A program made the position numbers and the translations under genes. A stretch of DNA of 42,849 nt, taken from Actinomycetota bacterium. Its GTDB lineage: Bacteria; Actinomycetota; Acidimicrobiia; IMCC26256; PALSA-610. The stretch covers positions 1 to 42,849 of the forward strand of contig SXIR01000159.1 in the NCBI GenBank assembly GCA_005772765.1. The letters run 5' to 3'. The notes under the pieces are model-generated. The model saw nothing but the letters and a program-made list of their open reading frames with translations, had not been told where the DNA came from and did no database searches. Within the stretch, counting starts at the first letter, position 1; each line of letters starts with the position of its first letter. Below, one piece after another: positions 15,406-23,111 of the stretch.

Positions 15406-16958
15406 CCCGGCGGCGGCGTGCGCGCAAGTTCGTAGCGGGTCAGCACTCGTCCGTCCACCGAAGACACCTGGTCCACCACTCGCGCACCGAGGTTGACCGC
15501 CACCCGTTCCGAGGCAGTGTTTCCGCGCTCGATACAGATCCATACCGATCGCACACCGGTGTGGTCGTGCAAGAACCGCTGCACCAACCGCACTGCGGCC
15601 GACGCAGTGCCGCGACCTCGATGGGCTGGATGCACCGAGTACGAAACGTTCGCGTCGCCGGGCGGCGTGTGTTCGTTGTCGAGGTCGACCTCGACCGAAC
15701 CGACGTTGGCTGCACTGGCACTGTCGACCGAGAACGCCCACCGCGGACCCCGACCGAAGCTGTCCATCGTCGTAGCAAGCCACGCAGCGGTATGCCGTCG
15801 CCGCTCGACATCGTGCATCTGTGCCCACTGCGCCGCCTCCGCGCGCGTCCACAGCCAGCGTTGCTGTTCGATGTCCTTCGCCGCGAGATCGGCATCGAGA
15901 TCGCTGTGGCGTCGTGGCCGAATGGTCACCGTCCCGTCGCTATAGACGTGTCCGGGAACGCGCCCGACGAGCAAGATGTTGCTGCCCGCATCGAACGCAG
16001 GCACGAATCCCAGCCGCTCCGCAACCGCCAACGATCGCAGGTTCGCCCGGTCGATCAAGACCGTTGGGGTCGCGGCATCGGCCATCAGCGAGCGTCGATG
16101 CAGCAGCAGGCGCGCGCCGCGCGTGCCGAAGCCTCGGCGGCGTGCGTCCGCGGCCACCGCGTACCCGACGTTGACCTGGCCTTCGGTCAACCAGTCGCGC
16201 GATTCGACATCCCAATCGACCCAACCGATGACGTGGTCGTCGTGTTCGATCACCATCGTGGGCCGCGGTTCATCGGAGCCGGGTCCGACCCAACGGTGGA
16301 ACTCGACGTCGCGCAACTCGATGAGCGAACGACGGTCGTCGGCACGAGGGCTGCGCACTGTGACGACACCATCGGTGATCGACTCCGGTGGGTGCATCCG
16401 CGCACGATCAACGCGGTCGAGTATCTCTACGATTTGGGTCGCCGCGAGCGCAGGGTCGGCGCCGTCGATCGGTTCGAGTGGTTCGTTCGAACGTCGTGCC
16501 TGCAGTCGACGAATGGCGTCGGCGATCGTCTCGTCGATCGCATCGTCGGGGACCTCGTGCTCGGGATGTTCGTTCGTCGAGGCCGTCTGCGATTGCCGAA
16601 GCAGGCGACGGCGTGCACGAAACCGATCGGCGGCGACCGACCCAGCAACGTCGACGGTGACTTCGACGAACGCGGCACCCGCACGCGAGGCGACATCTCG
16701 TAGGTCGCGTACGAAGTCCGGTCGCCCCAGATACTGCGGCACGACGACGTCTCGCCCGCCCGTGAGCGCAGCGCTTGCGAGCAAGAGCGCTTCGGCCCGA
16801 GCCGAGCGTTTCGCGTCGTCCCGATCCGGATGGGGATTCCGCGACCGCAGCGCGTCGATCTCGATGATGTCGACACGCCGTATGTCGCCCAGACGCGTCG
16901 CGATGAGCGATTTCCCCGCCCCGGGCGCGCCGTTGATCACGAGCAGGTTTGCGATCAT
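15396..16958 (-). CDS. P-loop kinase fused to two GNAT acetyltransferase domains
   Basis: A 520-residue three-domain fusion. Residues 1-180 are a small P-loop kinase (LLVINGAPGAGKSLIATRLG, then DIIEIDALRSRNP and PQYLGRPDFVRDL), similar to gluconate/shikimate-kinase-like ATPases. Residues about 195-335 are a first GNAT domain (RSPRADDRRSLIELRD, acetyl-CoA loop ARRRGFGTRGARLLLH). Residues about 345-515 are a second GNAT domain (IRPRRHSDLDADLAAKD, acetyl-CoA loop HRGRGTASAAVRLVQ). The frame is open to 17048, but ATG 16958 has AAGGA close upstream and starts exactly at the kinase strand. Substrates are unknown. It resembles antibiotic-modifying or translation-factor-modifying GNATs only in fold. 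Confidence 0.8.
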   Translation of the reverse strand: MIANLLVINGAPGAGKSLIATRLGDIRRVDIIEIDALRSRNPHPDRDDAKRSARAEALLLASAALTGGRDVVVPQYLGRPDFVRDLRDVASRAGAAFVEVTVDVAGSVAADRFRARRRLLRQSQTASTNEHPEHEVPDDAIDETIADAIRRLQARRSNEPLEPIDGADPALAATQIVEILDRVDRARMHPPESITDGVVTVRSPRADDRRSLIELRDVEFHRWVGPGSDEPRPTMVIEHDDHVIGWVDWDVESRDWLTEGQVNVGYAVAADARRRGFGTRGARLLLHRRSLMADAATPTVLIDRANLRSLAVAERLGFVPAFDAGSNILLVGRVPGHVYSDGTVTIRPRRHSDLDADLAAKDIEQQRWLWTRAEAAQWAQMHDVERRRHTAAWLATTMDSFGRGPRWAFSVDSASAANVGSVEVDLDNEHTPPGDANVSYSVHPAHRGRGTASAAVRLVQRFLHDHTGVRSVWICIERGNTASERVAVNLGARVVDQVSSVDGRVLTRYELARTPPPGQR

Positions 16959-17004
16959 CCATCCTTGCGCATCGTGACGGCGACCGCGTGATCGAGTTGC
17001 CGCC

Positions 17005-17814
17005 TCAGGCGTAGGGCGCGAAGCGGTCGCCTTCCCACCGGCCGGCACCGGGACTCGGCCACAACGGACCGATCAGCACGCGCCCGTCGGCTTTCACTCG
17101 CTCGAGCCAATCCCACGCCAGGTTCGGTTCGTAGTGCTGGTTCGCGTTGGGGCCCGATCCGAAGTGCACCGGCGTCACCGCGAGATGACCCACGAACGTT
17201 GCCGCACCGCCTGCCACATGAAACGCGCAGTGACCGGGATTGTGCATTCCGGTCCACTCCGCGTGCACTCCGGGAATCACCTCATCGCCATCGGCAAAGG
17301 TGTCGACGAGTCCACTCGCCACCAGTCCGGCGAACGCATCGCCGACATCGCCGTCGCGCGGTTGTTGCCCGAAGTCGTCGAGCGAACGATCGCTGATGAG
17401 AAGGCGAGCGTTGCCGAAGAATCGTCGCCAACCTTGGGCGTTGTCGGCGCGCACTGCGCTGAGGCCGACGCTCTCGATATGGGAGAGCAACACACCATCG
17501 ATCGTGTCAATCGGGAGACCCGCGGCTTCGAACGCGGCGGTGTACGCGTCTTGGTGCGCGGTCGTCGTGGCTAGATCGTGCAGGATCTCGTCGAGATTGC
17601 CGGATGGATCGACGACCACTCTCCGTTCGCCCGCCTCGATCACCCAGCAACAGCTGGCCGCGCGCACCTGACCGTTGTCGGCCCAGGTGGGCTCGGCCCA
17701 GGTCACGGACCGCACTTCGTCGGGGGTGAGTCCGGTGGGTTCAGGGTCGATGGCGGCGTCGAGATACAACACCCGCGTCAGCGTTGCGCCGTCGAGCCGA
17801 ATCGAAGTTGCCAC
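17005..17814 (-). CDS. MBL-fold hydrolase-like protein with degenerate metal site
   Basis: About 269 residues with the layout of a metallo-beta-lactamase fold: an early strand SCCWVIEAGERRVVVDPSGN, then IDGVLLSHIESVGLSAV, then GMHNPGHCAFHV and ATFVGHLAVTPVH. The hallmark HxHxDH motif should follow LLSH, but here it reads HIESVG, so only the first His remains; the second strand Asp is also changed (VGHLA rather than GD). The protein is probably not a classical dinuclear metallohydrolase. GTG 17814 is chosen; TTG 17826 is an alternative. It lies 46 bases upstream of the kinase-GNAT gene in the same direction and may be co-transcribed. Confidence 0.72.
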   Translation of the reverse strand: MATSIRLDGATLTRVLYLDAAIDPEPTGLTPDEVRSVTWAEPTWADNGQVRAASCCWVIEAGERRVVVDPSGNLDEILHDLATTTAHQDAYTAAFEAAGLPIDTIDGVLLSHIESVGLSAVRADNAQGWRRFFGNARLLISDRSLDDFGQQPRDGDVGDAFAGLVASGLVDTFADGDEVIPGVHAEWTGMHNPGHCAFHVAGGAATFVGHLAVTPVHFGSGPNANQHYEPNLAWDWLERVKADGRVLIGPLWPSPGAGRWEGDRFAPYA

Positions 17815-17856
17815 GAGAGCAGTCAACCACGACCGGCGCCCGCACCGCCGGCCGAT

Positions 17857-18381
17857 TCAGGAGTGGAACGCCGAGCAGTAACGCACGTGGCCCCGAGGGA
17901 GTGTCGGCGCGGCGAGGAGTCGGACCATCCACCCGGCGTGATCGCCGTAATCCCCGGTGATGCCGAGCGACGCTGCGGGTTCGAATCCGAACCGCGGGTA
18001 GTAGTCCTCGTGACCGAGCAAGACCACGAACGCGTGCCCATCGGATTCGGCGCGTTCGAGCCCGGCCTGCATGAGCGCACTCCCGATACCCATTCCCTGA
18101 CGGTCGGGTCTGACCGCCAGTGGTGCGAGACCAAGACCGCCGACCCGATGACCATCGAGCGTCACCTCGCTCATCGCGAGGTGCCCGACCACTTCGTCGT
18201 TCGCCAAGGCCACCAACGTGAGCGCGGCGACGAGTTCGCCGCGCGCTCGGAGCGCGCGCACGAGTTCGACCTCCGAGGTCGTTCCGAACTCAGCGAGGAA
18301 CGCCGGCCCAACGACGCGATCGATTGCGTCGGCATCGTTTGGTGTTTCGGGGCGAATGATCACGTCAGGACGACTGCGCAT
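17857..18381 (-). CDS. GNAT N-acetyltransferase, YhbS-like
   Basis: A 174-residue acetyltransferase of the YhbS/COG3153 type. It has VVGHLAMSEVTLDG, the acetyl-CoA loop LAPLAVRPDRQGMGIGSALMQAGL and the hallmark VVLLGHEDYYPRFGFEPA. The frame is open upstream to 18495, but ATG 18381 starts at the conserved domain (IIRPETPNDADAIDRVV) and has a TACGCT box seven bases before it. The targets of this family are unclear (small molecules or RNA-related substrates). Confidence 0.85.
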   Translation of the reverse strand: MRSRPDVIIRPETPNDADAIDRVVGPAFLAEFGTTSEVELVRALRARGELVAALTLVALANDEVVGHLAMSEVTLDGHRVGGLGLAPLAVRPDRQGMGIGSALMQAGLERAESDGHAFVVLLGHEDYYPRFGFEPAASLGITGDYGDHAGWMVRLLAAPTLPRGHVRYCSAFHS

Positions 18382-18388
18382 GTCGCGC

Positions 18389-18394
18389 AGCGTA
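18389..18394 (-). promoter_or_regulatory. Probable -10 box (leaderless) of the YhbS-like gene
   Basis: Read on the minus strand, TACGCT seven bases before ATG 18381 with no Shine-Dalgarno. It separates this gene from the LLM gene 88 bases upstream. Confidence 0.45.
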
Positions 18395-18469
18395 CGAGAG
18401 GCCGTTGGCCCGACGCCGAAGCATTTCGCGGAGGCGCCGCGCGTCGGTCGTCCCGACGGTCGGCAGCGG

Positions 18470-19342
18470 TCAGGTCGATCGGGTGAGCGGGGCAATCACG
18501 GTTTCGCCGAACTCGAGCAAGGTCTCGGGCGGCGCAAAGTCGCAGAACCACGTGTACACGCGCCCAATGCCCTGGTCGTCGAGTCGGCCGTAGTGATCGA
18601 CCAGCTCCGCCGCGTTCCCGACGACCGGCGACGTCCCGAAACGTCGTCGCGCCACGCGTTCGATCGCTTCGCGATCACCGCGGTGCGGCACGAGCGCGAC
18701 CATCTGCTGGATCGACACGCCGGCCGAGCCAACCTGTGACCGCAGCTCAGGAACCTTGCCGATCTCACCGACGTGCACGTTCCACCAGTCGGCGAAGTCA
18801 CGAACCAACGCCAGTGTTTTCGGTCCAGTCCCACCGATCACGATCGGGATCCGGCCCAACGGAACCGGCATCTGGCGCGCGCCACGCAACTCGAAGAACT
18901 CCCCGTCGAAGTCGATCGTCTCACCGGACCACAGGGAGCGCATCACCGTCAGTGTCTCGCGCAATCGTGCGACTCGTTCGCGAGGAACCGTCGAGCCGGT
19001 GCCGAACGTGACGAACTCTGTGGGGACCGATCCCCATCCGATGCCGAGATCGAAACGCCCGCCCGACGCATGGTCGATCGACACGACTTGGCGGGCGAGC
19101 ACCGCGGGGTGCCGGAACGCGTCGCAGAGCACGAGCGATCCGAGACGCAGTCGTTCGGTGTGGGCGGCGACCCAGGTGGTCGTCACCATGGCTTCGTACA
19201 TCGGTTGATCGTCGGCCATCGGCGGGGCGAGGTGATCCATGCCCGTGCAGCCCACGAACCCGGCCGTCTCAGCGGCTCGGGCCCGGTCGACGAGCTGAGC
19301 GAACGACAACCGCATCTGGGGAAGGAACAGGTTGAATTCCAT
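18470..19342 (-). CDS. LLM-class (luciferase-like) F420/flavin-dependent oxidoreductase
   Basis: A 290-residue TIM-barrel oxidoreductase of the bacterial luciferase superfamily. Evidence: N-terminus MEFNLFLPQMRLSFAQLVDR, barrel pieces LRLGSLVLCDAFRHPAVLA, the conserved SGGRFDLGIGWG, and GRIPIVIGGTGPKTLALVRD. Actinobacterial members usually use F420H2. The stop of this gene precedes the YhbS-like start by 88 bases; upstream lies the carboxyltransferase gene, 39 bases away in the same direction. A GGAG is present 12 bases before the ATG, farther than ideal. The substrate is unknown. Confidence 0.88.
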   Translation of the reverse strand: MEFNLFLPQMRLSFAQLVDRARAAETAGFVGCTGMDHLAPPMADDQPMYEAMVTTTWVAAHTERLRLGSLVLCDAFRHPAVLARQVVSIDHASGGRFDLGIGWGSVPTEFVTFGTGSTVPRERVARLRETLTVMRSLWSGETIDFDGEFFELRGARQMPVPLGRIPIVIGGTGPKTLALVRDFADWWNVHVGEIGKVPELRSQVGSAGVSIQQMVALVPHRGDREAIERVARRRFGTSPVVGNAAELVDHYGRLDDQGIGRVYTWFCDFAPPETLLEFGETVIAPLTRST

Positions 19343-19381
19343 GGCGTCGACGGTCTCCGGAGACGTTCTGCGATCGTTGCG

Positions 19382-20911
19382 CTACGGCATGATCCCGACG
19401 CGCGCAACTGGTTCGGCTGGAGCCTGGCGACGGTACAGCGCCCGACCCAGCGACTGCAGCAGCACGTTGCGAAGCTCGCGGGGGTCGATGAGCTCGTCGA
19501 AGCCGAAGCCGTCGGCCGACCGATATGACGCCTCGACTTCAGCTCGGTGCAAACGAGCGGCTTCGTCGTCGTCGGACTTGCGCGACCGACTCATCGCCGA
19601 GGCACCCATCGCGCCCATTGTGGCGCCGGGGAAGGCGAAGATGCCGGACTGATGGTCAAAGGGAATCATGCCCATGACCATCGAACCGAAGCCGTATGCC
19701 TTGCGCAGCGTTACCTCGAACTTGGGAACCGTCGCCCTTGTCTGCGCCGCGTACATGCGCGCGCCTTTCCGCAAGATGGCCTGACGCTCTGACGCGCTTC
19801 CCGGGAGCACACCCGGATTGTCCGAGAGAAACACCAGGGGTAGATGAAATGAGTCCGCGACCGCAATGAAATGCGCGGCCTTGTCGGCGCTGTCCGCGTC
19901 GATCGAACCCGCGAGCACGTTCGGTTGATTCGCGACGACGGCAACCGGATGACCGCCGAGACGGGCCAGAACGCACAGCATCGACCGGCCGAATCGAGGT
20001 TGGACCTCGAATCCCGACCCGGTGTCGAAAACCAGATCGATCACATCGTGCATGTCGTAGACCTGACGACCGTTCCGAGGTACGAGGTCGAGTATCGCGG
20101 GGAGCAATCGCTCTCCGACGTCATCACCGTGGCCGTCAGCGGGCACGAACTGCGGCGGATGGGACCACGCCGATGTCGGAAAGTACGAGAGGTAGGTCCG
20201 CAGCAAGTCGAGCGCGGCGGCGTCGTCCTCGGCTCCGTTGTGGATCAGCCCGCTCGTGAGCGCGACATCGGGACCACCGAGTTCTTCCTTGGTGATGATT
20301 TCGCCGAGGGACTCGGACACGACCGGAGGTCCGGCCGTGAAGATCGAACCGTTGGCGCTCATCACCGCAAAGTCAGAGATCGGTGCAATCAGCGCTCCGT
20401 GCCCCGCTGACGCGCCGAGCACCGCGGTAACGATCGGCACCCGGCCCGAACACTGTGCCTGCGCAATCATGTCGGTCGGCGTCCGTGCACCGTGACCGCG
20501 CCCGTCGGCGCGATACCCCGCGCCTTCGAGCAGCATCACCAGCGGCACGCGATCCGCCAAGGCAAGTTCGGCGATCCGGTAGCGCTTCGCATTGGCCGCG
20601 GCGCTGATCGTCCCCGCCTTGACCGTGAAGTCTTCGGCTCCGACCATGACCGGCCGGCCATCGATGCGACCCGACCCGACAACGACCGCGTCGGCTGGCG
20701 ACTCCTCTCCGCCGACCAACGTTCCGAGTTCGAGAAACGAACCGGGGTCGAGCAGGTAGGCGAGCCGAGCTCGCGCATCGAGTTTTCCGGCCGCGCGGTG
20801 CTTCGCCAAGCGCTCCGGCCCGCCCATCGAGCGCGACGCAGCGCGGCGGGTTGCAACGTCGGCGACAACGCCATCCCAGCCCGGGTCGCCGGTTGCATCG
20901 ATGTCGTTCAT
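19382..20911 (-). CDS. Acyl-CoA carboxylase, carboxyltransferase (beta) subunit
   Basis: A 509-residue carboxyltransferase subunit, normal length for propionyl-, methylcrotonyl- or geranyl-CoA carboxylases. It moves carboxyl from biotin to an acyl-CoA. Landmarks: N-terminal GGPERLAKHRAAGKLDARAR, FLELGTLVGG, the oxyanion loop LLEGAGYRADGRGHGA, the second half with VVANQPNVLAGSIDADSADK and MGAMGASAMSRS, and the end RELRNVLLQSLG. ATG 20911 is preceded by GAGGAG nine bases upstream; the frame is open farther to 21010. No biotin-carrying alpha subunit is adjacent, so the partner is encoded elsewhere. The acyl specificity cannot be read here. Confidence 0.9.
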   Translation of the reverse strand: MNDIDATGDPGWDGVVADVATRRAASRSMGGPERLAKHRAAGKLDARARLAYLLDPGSFLELGTLVGGEESPADAVVVGSGRIDGRPVMVGAEDFTVKAGTISAAANAKRYRIAELALADRVPLVMLLEGAGYRADGRGHGARTPTDMIAQAQCSGRVPIVTAVLGASAGHGALIAPISDFAVMSANGSIFTAGPPVVSESLGEIITKEELGGPDVALTSGLIHNGAEDDAAALDLLRTYLSYFPTSAWSHPPQFVPADGHGDDVGERLLPAILDLVPRNGRQVYDMHDVIDLVFDTGSGFEVQPRFGRSMLCVLARLGGHPVAVVANQPNVLAGSIDADSADKAAHFIAVADSFHLPLVFLSDNPGVLPGSASERQAILRKGARMYAAQTRATVPKFEVTLRKAYGFGSMVMGMIPFDHQSGIFAFPGATMGAMGASAMSRSRKSDDDEAARLHRAEVEASYRSADGFGFDELIDPRELRNVLLQSLGRALYRRQAPAEPVARVGIMP

Positions 20912-21039
20912 GACCTGGTGCTCCTCGAAGTCCGGGGCGCAGATTCGCACAGCACACCGAACCGCGACAACATCGCCCGGACGCACCTGGCCTCTACCGT
21001 TGGTGCGCAACGCTCCGACCGGCCCACGAAAGAGGTGGC

Positions 21040-21753
21040 GTGAACAACTGCATCTACATCCACGAGTTCATCGACATCAACGGTCACCAGCGCGCGAACT
21101 ACATGCAACACATGACTGCGAACTGGGGGCCCATCGGCCAAGAGCAACGCGATCAGTTGTGTTACGGCGTCTGGGCACTGCTCGGCTCGACCGGGGTATG
21201 GCCGCAAACGGTGAACATGTGGGAGCACCGAGACTGGTCGGGGCTCGCGGCGTCATTCGAAACCGAAGCCGTCGGTTCCGGCGCCCAGGATCCGGCACTC
21301 GCGGCGTGGTGGGCGCGTGCCGCGGAGTTCCGTCGCGGCGGCTGTGACCGAATCGTGCTGCCCGCGCCGTGGACTCGCACGATCGAACAGCTCTGCGCTG
21401 ACGGCGTCCGCGGCGCGACCTACGCCCACGAACTCGTGACCGTCGCGCCCGGCGACGCCGTCGATCTGCTCGAACGCGCTCGCGACGCCTCAGACCTGCA
21501 TCGCCGACACGGTTGGGAGTTGATCGGAGCCTTCACGACTGCAATGCGCAACGACGACGAAGCGATCTTGCTCTGGGCGATCCCGACGTGGCAACAGTGG
21601 GCTTCGGGTGAACAAGACCGCGATCTCGCGACGTGGCGGCGAGGGATCGGGGCGCGGGCGTGGGAGCGAGTGCTGCTCGTCGACGCGCCCTTGTGCCCGT
21701 TGCGCATCGGACGCCAACCTTCCCGAGACGACCGCGTCGACTGGACCGACTGA
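21040..21753 (+). CDS. NIPSNAP-like dimeric alpha/beta-barrel protein
   Basis: A 237-residue soluble protein beginning YIHEFIDINGHQRANYMQHM and followed by GVWALLGSTGVWPQTVNMWE. A second half of similar layout follows (YAHELVTVAPGDAVDLLERA, IGAFTTAMRNDDEAILLWAI). The two repeats resemble tandem ferredoxin-like NIPSNAP domains with the usual vN-W-e pattern. The role is unknown. GTG 21040 follows a GAGGTGG ribosome site. It is divergent from the carboxyltransferase gene (128 bases between starts) and 80 bases ahead of the P450 gene, so it may belong to the same oxidation/degradation group. Confidence 0.7.
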   Translation: MNNCIYIHEFIDINGHQRANYMQHMTANWGPIGQEQRDQLCYGVWALLGSTGVWPQTVNMWEHRDWSGLAASFETEAVGSGAQDPALAAWWARAAEFRRGGCDRIVLPAPWTRTIEQLCADGVRGATYAHELVTVAPGDAVDLLERARDASDLHRRHGWELIGAFTTAMRNDDEAILLWAIPTWQQWASGEQDRDLATWRRGIGARAWERVLLVDAPLCPLRIGRQPSRDDRVDWTD

Positions 21754-21833
21754 GTCGACACGGATCGCTCTGGTCGACATCCCGACGCGGTCTCTGGCAG
21801 GCTTCGTGACGTGACCAACCTGCGGCTGCTCCG

Positions 21834-23018
21834 GTGAACGCAGCCGGCGACGCGTTCGATCCGCTGGCACCCACGAACGAGGTGCAACACGCGCAGCTCG
21901 GCGAACTCCGACGCAGCTGCCCTATCTCGCAAACGCCTGGCGGTACCTGGTACTTGGCACGTCATGCCGACGTCGTGGCTGCGAGTCGCGACGTCGATCG
22001 CATCGAGTCGGCCTTCCTTGCGCCTGACGACGCCGACATCGATACGCAGTTCCTCCCGTTCATCAGCGAACCCGAACATGGCAAGGTGCGCCGGGTGATC
22101 AACGCAGCCATTGCGACGCATCGACTGAGCCGCATCGACGCGCCGTTGCGTTCCCTGTGCAACGAGTTGCTCGGCGGTCTGCTCGATGCCGGCGAAGGTG
22201 ACATCGGCGAGCACTACATCGCGCCGATTCCAGCTGCGGGCATCGGTTATCTCCTCGGGCTCCCCGACGATCATCAGCCCCGCTTCATCGAGTGGGCCCA
22301 TGGGTTGTTCGGCGGTTCGGTGCTCGGCGACGCCGAGAGCGCGCGGCGCAGCCGCCACGCGATGCGTGAGATCTCGGCCTACCTCGACGCAGAGATCGCG
22401 AGCCGCGCCGAGTCGGACGACCCGCCTGACGACTTCATCACCCGTCTCGTCAATACCGAAGTCGCCGGGATTCGCCTCTCGCCGATCGCGTGTCGAACCC
22501 AGCTGATCTTCTTGCTCGTGGCCGGCACCGAGACCACACGGAACTTGCTCGCCAACGCGATGTTGCGGCTCGCGACCGCTCCCGATCTCTACCAGCGGTT
22601 ACGTCGTGAGCCCGAGGCAATCGGCCCATTTATCGAAGAGTCGTTGCGGGTCGATCCGCCCCTCACGTACCTCCTGCGCCAGTGCAAGGTTCCTGTCCAG
22701 ATCGGCGGCGTCGACTTCGACCAAGGTACGGACGTCGCGTTCGGACTCGCGGCGGCGAACCGTGACGAAGCGGTGTTCGAACATCCCGACGATTTCGATG
22801 TCGACCGATCCAACGTGCGCAGTCACTTGGCGTTCGGCGACGGACCGCACGTCTGCCCCGGGGCCGCGCTCGCCCGACTCGAGGCGCGCATCGCCATCGA
22901 GGTCCTCCTCGACCGGGTCGCGACGATCACCCTCAGCGAATCCTTCCGGTATCAGAAGACACCCGTTCCGTTCACCAACGGGCCGGTGTCGGTTCCTGTG
23001 CGCATCACCCGCACCTAG
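21834..23018 (+). CDS. Cytochrome P450
   Basis: A 394-residue class I bacterial P450. Visible: I-helix oxygen-binding motif LLVAGTETTRN (about residue 228-238), K-helix EESLR, and heme-binding loop FGDGPHVCPGAALARLEA with the thiolate cysteine near residue 341. It needs a ferredoxin and reductase, none of which is adjacent. The length and start (FDPLAPTNEVQHAQLGELRR) are typical for actinobacterial P450s. The GTG start overlaps the stop of a nine-codon reading frame at 21811-21837; there is no clear Shine-Dalgarno. The substrate is unknown. Confidence 0.92.
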   Translation: MNAAGDAFDPLAPTNEVQHAQLGELRRSCPISQTPGGTWYLARHADVVAASRDVDRIESAFLAPDDADIDTQFLPFISEPEHGKVRRVINAAIATHRLSRIDAPLRSLCNELLGGLLDAGEGDIGEHYIAPIPAAGIGYLLGLPDDHQPRFIEWAHGLFGGSVLGDAESARRSRHAMREISAYLDAEIASRAESDDPPDDFITRLVNTEVAGIRLSPIACRTQLIFLLVAGTETTRNLLANAMLRLATAPDLYQRLRREPEAIGPFIEESLRVDPPLTYLLRQCKVPVQIGGVDFDQGTDVAFGLAAANRDEAVFEHPDDFDVDRSNVRSHLAFGDGPHVCPGAALARLEARIAIEVLLDRVATITLSESFRYQKTPVPFTNGPVSVPVRITRT

Positions 23019-23099
23019 CCGAGGATCGAACGTCACGAACACGCCGCGCCCCACCGGAGCGCGACAACACCCGCAACCAGTTGCCGAGGCGCAGCCCCC

Positions 23100-23105
23100 T
23101 AGCGT
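23100..23105 (+). promoter_or_regulatory. Probable -10 box (leaderless) of the ABC-F gene
   Basis: TAGCGT, six bases (GCGGCG) before GTG 23112, identical in sequence and spacing to the Rieske gene box, with no Shine-Dalgarno. Confidence 0.5.
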
Positions 23106-23111
23106 GCGGCG

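Noticed and set aside
21811-21837. Nine-codon leader frame whose stop overlaps the P450 GTG
   Set aside because: It has no ribosome site and no attenuator-like structure around it. A short frame of this kind is easily found by chance, so it is not annotated.
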